Shown here: in pieces, positions 1 to 7,292 of the stretch
Layout of the letters: every line of letters begins with the position of its first letter
How positions within the stretch are numbered: position 1 is the stretch's first letter
NCBI GenBank assembly: GCA_002492295.1
Contig: DKYC01000131.1
Span: forward strand, 1-40,438
Source: Lachnospiraceae bacterium UBA7110
GTDB taxonomy: Bacteria > Bacillota > Clostridia > Lachnospirales > Lachnospiraceae
Direction of reading: 5' to 3'
DNA: 40,438 bases
Notes under the pieces: generated by a model
Database searches by the model: none
Told to the model about the DNA's origin: nothing
Seen by the model: only the letters and a program-made list of their open reading frames with translations
Made by a program: the position numbers and the translations under genes

Positions 1-26
1 TCCTTTTAATCTTTGGAATTTTATAG

Positions 27-32
27 TATAAT
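27..32 (+). promoter_or_regulatory. Possible -10 box of glgP promoter
   Basis: A perfect TATAAT lies 72 bases before the chosen glgP start. The best -35 at 17-bp spacing is TTTTAA at 4-9, a poor match. The region is very AT-rich, so chance occurrence is possible. Confidence 0.35.
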
Positions 33-104
33 ATAAAAGCTATGATTAATTTATTGAACAAAATACTAAAAAAACAACAAAAGGTGAACGGGGAGGTACA
101 GCAA

Positions 105-2555
105 ATGCCTAAAAAACCAATTATTGACAAGGAGATGTTTAAGCGCAGTGTTTTGTATAATGTAAAGACGTTATACAGAAAAAACATTGAGGAAGCGACA
201 GACCAGCAGATTTTCCAGGCGGTGTCATACGCCGTTAAGGATATGATCGTGGATAACTGGATTACCACGCAGGAGGCATATGACGAGAAGGATCCGAAGA
301 TTGTTTATTATATGTCAATGGAATTTTTGATGGGACGTGCTCTTGGCAACAATATGATTAACCTTATGGCTTACAAGGAGTTTAGCGATGCGTTGGAGGA
401 GCTTGGGATTGACATCAACGTGGTTGAGGATCAGGAGCCTGACGCGGCGCTTGGAAACGGCGGTCTGGGGAGACTTGCCGCATGCTTTTTGGATTCGCTT
501 GCGACACTGGGGTATTCCGCATATGGCTGCGGCATTCGTTATCATTATGGAATGTTCAAACAGGAAATCAGGGATGGTTTCCAAAGAGAGGTGCCGGATG
601 ACTGGCTTAGGGACGGCAATCCGTTTGAGTTAAGGCGTCCGGAATATACAAAGGTGATTAAGTTTGGCGGGAATGTTGCCTGCAGGGAAGAAAACGGCAG
701 ACTGATGTGGTATCAGGAGAATTACCAGTCTGTAAAGGCTGTTCCGTATGATTTACCGATTGTCGGATACGGAAACGGCATTGTCGATACGCTCAGGGTT
801 TGGGATGCGGAACCGATGGACTGCTTCAGCCTTGATTCGTTTGACAAGGGCGACTATCAGAAGGCGGTAGAACAGACAAACCTTGCAAGGAATATTGTTG
901 AGGTGCTTTATCCGAACGATAATCATGTTTCCGGCAAGGAGCTCCGTTTAAAACAGCAGTATTTCTTTATTTCTGCATCGGTACAGACGGCGATTGAGAA
1001 ATATATGTCAAAGCATGATGACATTCATAAATTTTATGAAAAAGTAACATTCCAGCTCAATGATACGCACCCGACAGTGGCAATTGCGGAATTAATGCGT
1101 ATTTTGCTTGACGAGTATGGATTGGAGTGGGATGAGGCATGGGAGATTACGACAAAGACATGCGCATACACAAACCACACAATTATGGCGGAGGCACTCG
1201 AGAAGTGGCCGGTTGACTTGTTCCAGAGACTGCTTCCGAGAATCTATCAGATTGTCGAAGAGATTAACCGCCGTTTCCTGCTCGACATCGTAAACAGATA
1301 TCCGGAACCGGCAGACAAGATTAAGAAAATGGCAATTATCTCTGACGGACAGGTGAAGATGGCGCATTTGGCGATTGTTGCCGGATACAGTGTAAACGGT
1401 GTGGCAAGGCTTCATACGGAAATCCTCAAAAACCAGGAGTTAAAAGATTTCTACGAGATGTTCCCTGCAAAGTTCAACAACAAGACAAACGGTATTACGC
1501 AGAGACGTTTCCTTCTCCATGCAAATCCGCTGCTTGCAGACTGGGTTACCAATAAGGTCGGTGAGGACTGGATTGTCAATCTCCCGGTGATTGAGGGCAT
1601 TGCGAAGTATGCTGACAGCCCTGCGGCGCAGAAGGACTTTATGGACATCAAGCGCAAGAATAAGGTGCGTCTTGCAAAATATATCAAGGAACACAACGGT
1701 ATTGATGTTGATCCGGATTCGATTTTTGATGTACAGGTTAAGAGACTGCATGAGTATAAGAGACAGTTGCTTAATATTCTGCACGTAATGTATCTCTATA
1801 ACCAAATGAAAGCAAATCCGAACATGGAGTTTTATCCGCGGACCTTTATTTTTGGTGCAAAGGCGGCAGCAGGCTACAAGAATGCTAAACTTACAATTAA
1901 GCTGATTAACGCGGTTGCGGATAAGATTAACAACGACCCTGCGGTCAAAAACAGAATTAAGGTTGTATTTATTGAAAACTACAGAGTTTCCAATGCAGAG
2001 CTGATTTTTGCGGCGGCGGATGTTTCCGAGCAGATTTCTACGGCGTCAAAAGAGGCAAGCGGTACGGGTAACATGAAGTTTATGTTAAACGGTGCGCTTA
2101 CACTTGGCACGATGGATGGCGCAAATGTGGAAATCGTTGAAGAGGTCGGACTTGAGAATGCGTTTATCTTTGGTTTAAGCTCTGATGAGGTTATTAATTT
2201 CGAAAATCATGGCGGCTATAATCCGATGGATATCTATAACAGTGATGCGGATATCAAGAAGGTAGTTGACCAGCTTGTGGACGGCACTTACGCAAACGAC
2301 AGGGAGTTATTCAGGAGCCTTTACAATTCCCTGCTCAACACGATTGATACAGATAAGGCAGACCGTTACTTTATCTTAAAGGACTTCCGTTCTTATGCGG
2401 AGGCACATCAGAGAGTGGAGAAGGCTTATAAGAATACAAGCGGTTGGGCAAAGAGTGCAATGCTTAATGTTGCTAAGGTGGGCAAGTTCACTTCCGATAG
2501 AACCATTCAGGAGTATGTGGATGAGATTTGGCATCTTGACAAGGTGGAACTGTAA
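105..2555 (+). CDS. glgP: Glycogen/starch phosphorylase
   Basis: Catalyses phosphorolysis of alpha-1,4-glucan ends to glucose-1-phosphate in the cytosol. The protein of 816 residues has the usual family length and is collinear with GT35 phosphorylases: an early EFLMGRALGNN block, DAALGNGGLGRLAACF, QLNDTHPTVAI, DVQVKRLHEYKRQLLN, and the pyridoxal-phosphate site EASGTGNMKFMLNGALTLGT, where the lysine (about residue 658) carries the cofactor. I start at ATG 105 because GGGGAGGT at 90-97 sits 7 bases upstream; the frame is open back to 42, but that start has no ribosome site and adds 21 Lys/Gln-rich residues. It appears monocistronic, with a terminator hairpin directly after it and no other glycogen genes in view. 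Identification is firm; substrate preference (glycogen versus maltodextrin) cannot be told. Confidence 0.97.
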   Translation: MPKKPIIDKEMFKRSVLYNVKTLYRKNIEEATDQQIFQAVSYAVKDMIVDNWITTQEAYDEKDPKIVYYMSMEFLMGRALGNNMINLMAYKEFSDALEELGIDINVVEDQEPDAALGNGGLGRLAACFLDSLATLGYSAYGCGIRYHYGMFKQEIRDGFQREVPDDWLRDGNPFELRRPEYTKVIKFGGNVACREENGRLMWYQENYQSVKAVPYDLPIVGYGNGIVDTLRVWDAEPMDCFSLDSFDKGDYQKAVEQTNLARNIVEVLYPNDNHVSGKELRLKQQYFFISASVQTAIEKYMSKHDDIHKFYEKVTFQLNDTHPTVAIAELMRILLDEYGLEWDEAWEITTKTCAYTNHTIMAEALEKWPVDLFQRLLPRIYQIVEEINRRFLLDIVNRYPEPADKIKKMAIISDGQVKMAHLAIVAGYSVNGVARLHTEILKNQELKDFYEMFPAKFNNKTNGITQRRFLLHANPLLADWVTNKVGEDWIVNLPVIEGIAKYADSPAAQKDFMDIKRKNKVRLAKYIKEHNGIDVDPDSIFDVQVKRLHEYKRQLLNILHVMYLYNQMKANPNMEFYPRTFIFGAKAAAGYKNAKLTIKLINAVADKINNDPAVKNRIKVVFIENYRVSNAELIFAAADVSEQISTASKEASGTGNMKFMLNGALTLGTMDGANVEIVEEVGLENAFIFGLSSDEVINFENHGGYNPMDIYNSDADIKKVVDQLVDGTYANDRELFRSLYNSLLNTIDTDKADRYFILKDFRSYAEAHQRVEKAYKNTSGWAKSAMLNVAKVGKFTSDRTIQEYVDEIWHLDKVEL

Positions 2556-2588
2556 TTTTATAACTTGACAAGACTGGAATATTTGGGA

Positions 2589-2615
2589 ATGCAAGCCTTT
2601 GGGCTTGCATTTCTT
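2589..2615 (+). terminator. Rho-independent terminator of glgP
   Basis: A 9-bp perfect stem, ATGCAAGCC (2589-2597) with GGCTTGCAT (2602-2610), has a 4-base loop and is followed by TTCTT. It lies 34 bases after the glgP stop. The T tract is short, so termination may be partial. Confidence 0.75.
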
Positions 2616-2722
2616 AATGCACAGACCCGTGCAGAGGAAATATGCCGCTGAAGAGGCGCACGGGTTTGATTCACACGGGCATCCAAACGAAATCGTTTAT
2701 GCATCAAAAAGGAGGGAATATC

Positions 2723-3511
2723 TTGGAACAAAAGAAAAAGGAAAAAGCAGTTGTTTACAGACAGACACAGAGAGCAACGGGAATTTATGATATGTGGATA
2801 GAGACTTCGCTTGCATGTCAGGCGCGGTCGGGGCAGTTTATCAGTGTGTACACGCAGAACCAGTCGGCGCTTTTGCCGCGTCCGATTAGTGTATGCGAGA
2901 CGGACAAGGAGAAGGGAAGGCTGCGGATTGTTTACCGTGTGGCGGGAACAGGTACGCGTGAGTTTGCAACATACAAATCAGGACATAGGATAGATATTCT
3001 CGGAATGCTTGGAAATGGTTTTCCGGTGGAAACGGCAAAGGGGAAAAGAGCGTTCCTGATTGGCGGAGGCATCGGTATTCCGCCAATGCTGGAGCTTGCA
3101 AAGACACTGACTGACGCAGCGTCAAAAGATATTATTGTGGGATACAGGGACAAGGAACTTTTTTTAACGGATGACTTAAAAAAATACGGGAATGTGCATA
3201 TTGCGACGGAGGACGGAAGCGTCGGGACGAAAGGAAACGTTATGAATGTGATAGAGGCAGAAGGGCTTTGTGCGGACGTTATTTTTGCCTGCGGTCCGAT
3301 GCCGATGCTGCGCGCAATCAAACAATATGCGCAGGAAAAAGGGATTCCGGCGTATATCTCGCTTGAGGAACGTATGGCGTGCGGCGTCGGAGCGTGCCTT
3401 GGGTGTGTGGTAAAGACAAAGGAAATCGACCATCATTCGCATGTAAACAATGCACGGATTTGTACAGACGGTCCGGTATATCTTGCTTCGGAGGTAAACC
3501 TTGAAAATTAA
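2723..3511 (+). CDS. pyrK: Dihydroorotate dehydrogenase electron-transfer subunit PyrK
   Basis: The FAD and [2Fe-2S] subunit of class 1B dihydroorotate dehydrogenase, passing electrons from PyrD to NAD+ in pyrimidine synthesis. The 262-residue product shows the FAD-binding RPISVCE, the nucleotide-binding GGGIGIPPMLELAK, CGPMPMLRAIK, and a C-terminal cluster of four cysteines (about C220, C225, C228, C247) in the PyrK pattern CX4CX2C plus a distal Cys. I start at TTG 2723, preceded by AAAAAGGAGGG at 2706-2716; the frame stays open upstream to 2642, but those 27 residues do not fit the family and have no ribosome site. The stop codon lies inside a perfect inverted repeat. pyrD follows, so the pair forms one unit. 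The other pyr genes are not nearby. Confidence 0.95.
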   Translation: MEQKKKEKAVVYRQTQRATGIYDMWIETSLACQARSGQFISVYTQNQSALLPRPISVCETDKEKGRLRIVYRVAGTGTREFATYKSGHRIDILGMLGNGFPVETAKGKRAFLIGGGIGIPPMLELAKTLTDAASKDIIVGYRDKELFLTDDLKKYGNVHIATEDGSVGTKGNVMNVIEAEGLCADVIFACGPMPMLRAIKQYAQEKGIPAYISLEERMACGVGACLGCVVKTKEIDHHSHVNNARICTDGPVYLASEVNLEN

Positions 3512-3524
3512 AATTTTCAAGGTT
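3497..3524 (+). repeat. Perfect 13-bp inverted repeat over the pyrK stop codon
   Basis: AACCTTGAAAATT (3497-3509) and AATTTTCAAGGTT (3512-3524) are exact reverse complements separated by AA. The left arm encodes the last pyrK codons. No T tract follows, so this is not a standard terminator; it could stabilise a transcript end or mark an RNA-processing point between pyrK and pyrD. Confidence 0.8.
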
Positions 3525-3525
3525 A

Positions 3526-3553
3526 CAAGTTTGGACTTTGCAGCCCAAACTTG
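3526..3553 (+). repeat. Second hairpin before pyrD
   Basis: CAAGTTTGG (3526-3534) pairs exactly with CCAAACTTG (3545-3553), with a 10-base loop. It begins one base after the hairpin over the pyrK stop and ends 10 bases before the AAAGGAG ribosome site of pyrD, so it might affect pyrD translation or message stability. No T tract follows. Confidence 0.7.
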
Positions 3554-3582
3554 CAGGTTATGAAAGGAGTATGGTTATAAAT

Positions 3583-4488
3583 ATGATAAATACGAAAGTG
3601 AATATCGCAGGTATAGAGTTCAAAAATCCAGTGATGACGGCATCGGGAACGTTTGGTTCTGGAATGGAATATGCGGAGTTTGTCGATTTGAACAGACTTG
3701 GTGCAGTGGTAACGAAAGGCGTGGCAAATGTGCCATGGGAGGGAAATCCGACGCCTAGAGTATGTGAAACATACGGCGGTATGCTCAATGCAATCGGTCT
3801 TCAAAATCCGGGGATTGACGTGTTTATCCAGCGGGATATTCCGTTTTTGAAGCAGTTTGACACAAGGATTATTGTCAATGTCTGCGGACGCTCGGCGGCG
3901 GATTATGTGGAGGTTGTGGAAAAACTCTCCGATCAGCCGGTAGATATGTTGGAAATCAATGTTTCCTGTCCAAATGTAAAGCATGGCGGTATTGCGTTCG
4001 GACAGGATCCGAAATGTCTTTTTAGTATTACAAAGGAAATTAAGGCGAAGGCAAAGCAGCCGATTATTATGAAACTTTCGCCGAACGTGACGGATATTAC
4101 GGAAATGGCGCGTGCCGCGGAGGCGGCGGGAAGTGACGCCCTTTCGTTAATCAACACGATTACCGGAATGAAGATTGATATACACAAACGTACATTTGCA
4201 CTTGCGAACAAGACCGGCGGGCTTTCCGGACCTGCGATAAAACCGGTAGCGGTGCGGATGGTGTATCAGGTGGCGAATGCCGTTAAAATCCCGATTATCG
4301 GTATGGGCGGCATTGCGAACGCGGAGGATGCGATAGAGTTTCTGCTTGCTGGAGCGACAGGCATTGCGGTAGGCGCGATGAATTTTGTCAATCCGTACAC
4401 GACAGTCGAGGTTGCGGACGGGATTGCTGATTATATGAAAACATACGGATTGGAAAGCCTTGATGAAATCATCGGTACGGTCAAATAG
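3583..4488 (+). CDS. pyrD: Dihydroorotate dehydrogenase, class 1B catalytic subunit PyrD
   Basis: FMN enzyme that oxidises dihydroorotate to orotate; works with PyrK and uses NAD+. The 301-residue protein begins with the family pattern VNIAGIEFKNPVMTASGTFG, has the class 1 active-site cysteine in EINVSCPNVKHGG (about C129), KLSPNVTDI, LINTITGM, and a C-terminal phosphate-binding GMGGIANAEDAIEFLLAGAT. ATG 3583 fits the family N-terminus; an in-frame ATG at 3571 is only one base from the AAAGGAG motif and so is less likely, although the spacing to 3583 (13 bases) is long. It is co-directional with pyrK, which confirms the 1B type. Confidence 0.96.
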   Translation: MINTKVNIAGIEFKNPVMTASGTFGSGMEYAEFVDLNRLGAVVTKGVANVPWEGNPTPRVCETYGGMLNAIGLQNPGIDVFIQRDIPFLKQFDTRIIVNVCGRSAADYVEVVEKLSDQPVDMLEINVSCPNVKHGGIAFGQDPKCLFSITKEIKAKAKQPIIMKLSPNVTDITEMARAAEAAGSDALSLINTITGMKIDIHKRTFALANKTGGLSGPAIKPVAVRMVYQVANAVKIPIIGMGGIANAEDAIEFLLAGATGIAVGAMNFVNPYTTVEVADGIADYMKTYGLESLDEIIGTVK

Positions 4489-4569
4489 CGCACGGAATCC
4501 CAAACGTGCAAGTTTTGGAAAGACTGTAATAATCAGGTGCTCTCGGACATACATTTAACTATTAGGATA

Positions 4570-4595
4570 GGCTGAAAAATCTCTGATTTTCAGCC
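4570..4595 (+). repeat. Hairpin between pyrD and the SipL-like gene
   Basis: GGCTGAAAA (4570-4578) pairs with TTTTCAGCC (4587-4595) with an 8-base loop. No T tract follows, and it lies just upstream of the GGAGG at 4612. It may be a weak terminator or a leader hairpin. Confidence 0.45.
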
Positions 4596-4621
4596 AACTT
4601 TAGTAAAAATGGAGGTTTTGG

Positions 4622-6193
4622 ATGGAGCTTTTGAAGAAAAATATTCACACCGAACGGATAAAGGCGAAAGCCCTTTTGCAGATACCGCTTGAAGAGGACA
4701 TCAACGTATCGGACACAAAGCCTGACGTGGCACGCATTGTCTATTGCAGCGGCCGTGTTAAGGTCGACGAAATCAAGATGGGAATGAACAAGATTTGGGT
4801 GAAAGGCAGGCTGGAATTCCAAATTATGTACCAGACGGAGGGCGCGGTCGCCGATCTTTCCGGCATGGAGGGGGAAATTCCTTTTATGGAGGAGATTTAC
4901 CTTGATAAGATGGAAGGACAGGACAGGGTGATTTGCAATGCGCATCTTGACGATTTGCGCGTGCAGATTATTAATTCGAGAAAGCTCAATGTACAGGCGG
5001 TTATCAGCTTAGAGCCGAAAGTTGAGGAGACGGTGGCGCAGGAAATCTGCACGGAAATTGACGGACTGGAGACGGGCGGATTGGAAGGCGGTTTGGAGTA
5101 CCGCAAAAAGAAGCTTGATTATCTTGAGACGGTAGTGAAGAAAAGGGATTTGCTGCGCATTCACGAAGAGACAAAGCTTCCGGCGGGAATGCCTGATATG
5201 GGGAATGCGATTTGGAAGGGCATGGAGATTGCACAAATCGGCTTTAAGGCGATGGACGAAAAGCTTGCGGTAAACGGCGAAATGAACGTTTTTGTGGTGT
5301 ACCGCGAGGATAATACTGACAAGATAAACTGGTATGAGGCGGTTGTTCCGTTTAGCGGAAATGTGGAATGCCAGAACAGCCGCGAGGGAATGCTTGCGGA
5401 TGTTTCTTACGATATTGGACATGAGGAAATCAGTATTCGTGACGATTCGGATGGGGAACCGCGCATTATCGGGATTGAGGCGGCACTCGAGCTGGAGATT
5501 AAGCTTTATGAACAGGAACAGGAGCAGGTTGTCGCGGATGTATACGGCGTGAGCTGCGAGGTCAACGCGGTTACGGATAACCGAAGCTTCCGCGATTTAC
5601 TGGCAGATATGAATATTGAAGAAAAGCTGGCGCGCAATATCAGACTTGAGGATGCGGAGAGTAAGGTCCTGCAAATCTGTCACTGCAGTGCGCGTGCCGT
5701 GATTGAGGACATTACGTTCGAACAGAATGAAATCCGGATAACGGGAACAGTGGAGATTAAGGTTCTGTATACGACGAGTGCGGAAGGGCAGACAATATGC
5801 TCCGTGGATGACAGTCTGCCGTTTGAGATTGCAAGAGAGCTTGAGGGTGCGGACGGTGCGGACATCGAGCAGTTTTCGACGGATGTGCAGCTTACGCAGC
5901 AGAATATCAGCATTAAGGATAGCGCACAGCTTGAGTGGCGTGGGATGCTGAATATCCGTCTGATGATTTATGACAGCAAAAATGAGGCGATTTTGACGGA
6001 TCTGAAGCTTTCGCCGATACCGCCCGAGGTGCTCGAGGGACTTCCGGGATTTGCAATTTATTGTGTAAATAATGGCGATTCGCTTTGGCAGATTGGGAAA
6101 AAGTATTATGTAAGCGTGGAGCGGATCAGAGAGATTAACAATCTGACGGATGATACGGTAAAGGCGGGTGACAGGCTGCTGATTGTGAAATAA
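4622..6193 (+). CDS. sipL: DUF3794 (SPOCS) and LysM protein, SipL-like spore coat morphogenesis protein
   Basis: The 523-residue product has an N-terminal DUF3794 region, visible in the ETKLPAGMPD and CEVNAVTDNRSFRD stretches and a repeated pattern of about 100-150 residues rich in VKGRLEF/ITGTVEIKVLY strands. It ends in one LysM domain at about 476-523 (YCVNNGDSLWQIGKKYYV, then INNLTDDTVKAGDRLLIVK). This layout and length match Clostridioides difficile SipL, which binds SpoIVA and is needed to encase the forespore with coat. There is no signal peptide, as expected for a mother-cell cytosolic protein. ATG 4622 follows GGAGG at 4612-4616. By homology it would be made in the mother cell under sporulation sigma factors, but I could not pick out such a promoter. 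Family assignment is strong; the exact role is inferred. Confidence 0.85.
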   Translation: MELLKKNIHTERIKAKALLQIPLEEDINVSDTKPDVARIVYCSGRVKVDEIKMGMNKIWVKGRLEFQIMYQTEGAVADLSGMEGEIPFMEEIYLDKMEGQDRVICNAHLDDLRVQIINSRKLNVQAVISLEPKVEETVAQEICTEIDGLETGGLEGGLEYRKKKLDYLETVVKKRDLLRIHEETKLPAGMPDMGNAIWKGMEIAQIGFKAMDEKLAVNGEMNVFVVYREDNTDKINWYEAVVPFSGNVECQNSREGMLADVSYDIGHEEISIRDDSDGEPRIIGIEAALELEIKLYEQEQEQVVADVYGVSCEVNAVTDNRSFRDLLADMNIEEKLARNIRLEDAESKVLQICHCSARAVIEDITFEQNEIRITGTVEIKVLYTTSAEGQTICSVDDSLPFEIARELEGADGADIEQFSTDVQLTQQNISIKDSAQLEWRGMLNIRLMIYDSKNEAILTDLKLSPIPPEVLEGLPGFAIYCVNNGDSLWQIGKKYYVSVERIREINNLTDDTVKAGDRLLIVK

Positions 6194-6228
6194 AAAAGTG
6201 ACGGGTACCTGGACGATCCCCGTGTGCA

Positions 6229-6275
6229 TAAAAACAGGCAGGTAAAATCTTTTGATTTTGTCTGCCTGTTTCAAT
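6229..6275. terminator. Bidirectional terminator between convergent genes
   Basis: AAACAGGCAG (6232-6241) pairs with CTGCCTGTTT (6262-6271), and the stem extends inward through TAAAATC/GATTTTG with one mismatch and one G-T pair. A-rich sequence on one side and T-rich on the other let it serve the SipL-like gene on the plus strand and the convergent gene on the minus strand. Confidence 0.8.
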
Positions 6276-6312
6276 GATTCAAATAACTAATATAAACTTT
6301 TAAAGCATCAGC

Positions 6313-7002
6313 CTACTCTGTCTTGGATACAACCGTGCCATCTTCAGATGTTGTAACCTTCTCCTCAGACTGCGGCTTCATCATTTTGTCAAAGCCTTCC
6401 AGTACTGCATCATATGTACGCTTTGAGATATCGGGAAGCTTTCCGCCCCAGGTTTTTTCTGCTTTTTCATATCCTTTTAAGAAAGCGTCACGCATTTTTT
6501 CAAGATTTTTCGAGTCATTTCCTGCAAGGGATGTTGCAAATGAGAGGATACGCTCAGAAGTCTGCTTTACACCCCAGTAGCCGTCCTCGGAAATGTCTTT
6601 CTGAGCCTGTGCCTTGGTTTCTGCGTCAACCGTAAAGTTGCCCTTTGCAAGGAACTGCCAAATGTTGTTTGCCGCACCGAAGGTGTTTGTCTGCTTTGAA
6701 ATCATGCTGTGCACGAGGTCAACAAGCTGTGACTGACGTTTCTCCTGATCCGCCTTCAATTGGGAAACAATTGCCTTTCTGTCATCCTCAGAGAGGGTTC
6801 TCTTGTCATAGACTGCCGCGGAGTTGCTGTTTGGCTTTGTGGTTTCTGTTTTATCCGTAGTGGTCGTATTGTTTTTATCGGCTGCTTCCGTAGTTGTCTT
6901 GTCGGTTTCCGGCTTTGTTGTGACGGGTGTCTTGTCCTTTGCGGTTGTACCGGTTGTGTAGACATTACTGATGTCGTTACTGTTGATTCCTGTTACGCTC
7001 AT
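6313..7002 (-). CDS. Conserved protein of unknown function, Lachnospiraceae type
   Basis: A 229-residue protein without signal peptide or membrane segment. Residues about 15-65 form a Thr/Lys/Asp-rich disordered stretch; from about 65 onward there is a compact, probably helical domain with SQLKADQEKRQSQLVDLVHS, WQFLAKGNFTVD, EDGYWGVKQTSERILSFA and DISKRTYDAVLEGFDKM. From memory it resembles unnamed proteins found singly in Lachnospiraceae genomes; I know of no assigned function. I start at ATG 7002, which follows GGAAGGGATACCC; the frame is open 28 codons further upstream, but without a ribosome site. The Thr-rich start followed by a helical domain recalls flagellar hook-length or assembly proteins in general shape only. 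It is convergent with the SipL-like gene and shares its terminator. Confidence 0.85.
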   Translation of the reverse strand: MSVTGINSNDISNVYTTGTTAKDKTPVTTKPETDKTTTEAADKNNTTTTDKTETTKPNSNSAAVYDKRTLSEDDRKAIVSQLKADQEKRQSQLVDLVHSMISKQTNTFGAANNIWQFLAKGNFTVDAETKAQAQKDISEDGYWGVKQTSERILSFATSLAGNDSKNLEKMRDAFLKGYEKAEKTWGGKLPDISKRTYDAVLEGFDKMMKPQSEEKVTTSEDGTVVSKTE

Positions 7003-7292
7003 GGGTATCCCTTCCTTTCCAATATAGAACCATCCATGGTTTCTTTTCTGTTTAAGCACGCTGTTAATCGTAAAATAGCATAGCATACTTCCATTTTATT
7101 GTATATCGGCAGGCGGGATTGGAAAGTTTATAGCTGTAAATGATTTTTTTGGAAATATTTTAAATAAAAATATTTTTGCATGAAAACTTTTCGCAATTGT
7201 GGTTTCTATTTTGTGCCAATAATGTTAAAATAGAGAAAGATAAATACTTTTTTAACAAAAAGAGTACGGTGTTTTGTGAGAGAAGGTGATGA

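Noticed and set aside
2625..2665. Possible leader fold before pyrK (ACCCGTGC with GCACGGGT)
   Set aside because: The 8-bp pairing is real, but there is no PyrR-binding loop consensus and no terminator/antiterminator pair, so a pyr attenuator is not supported.
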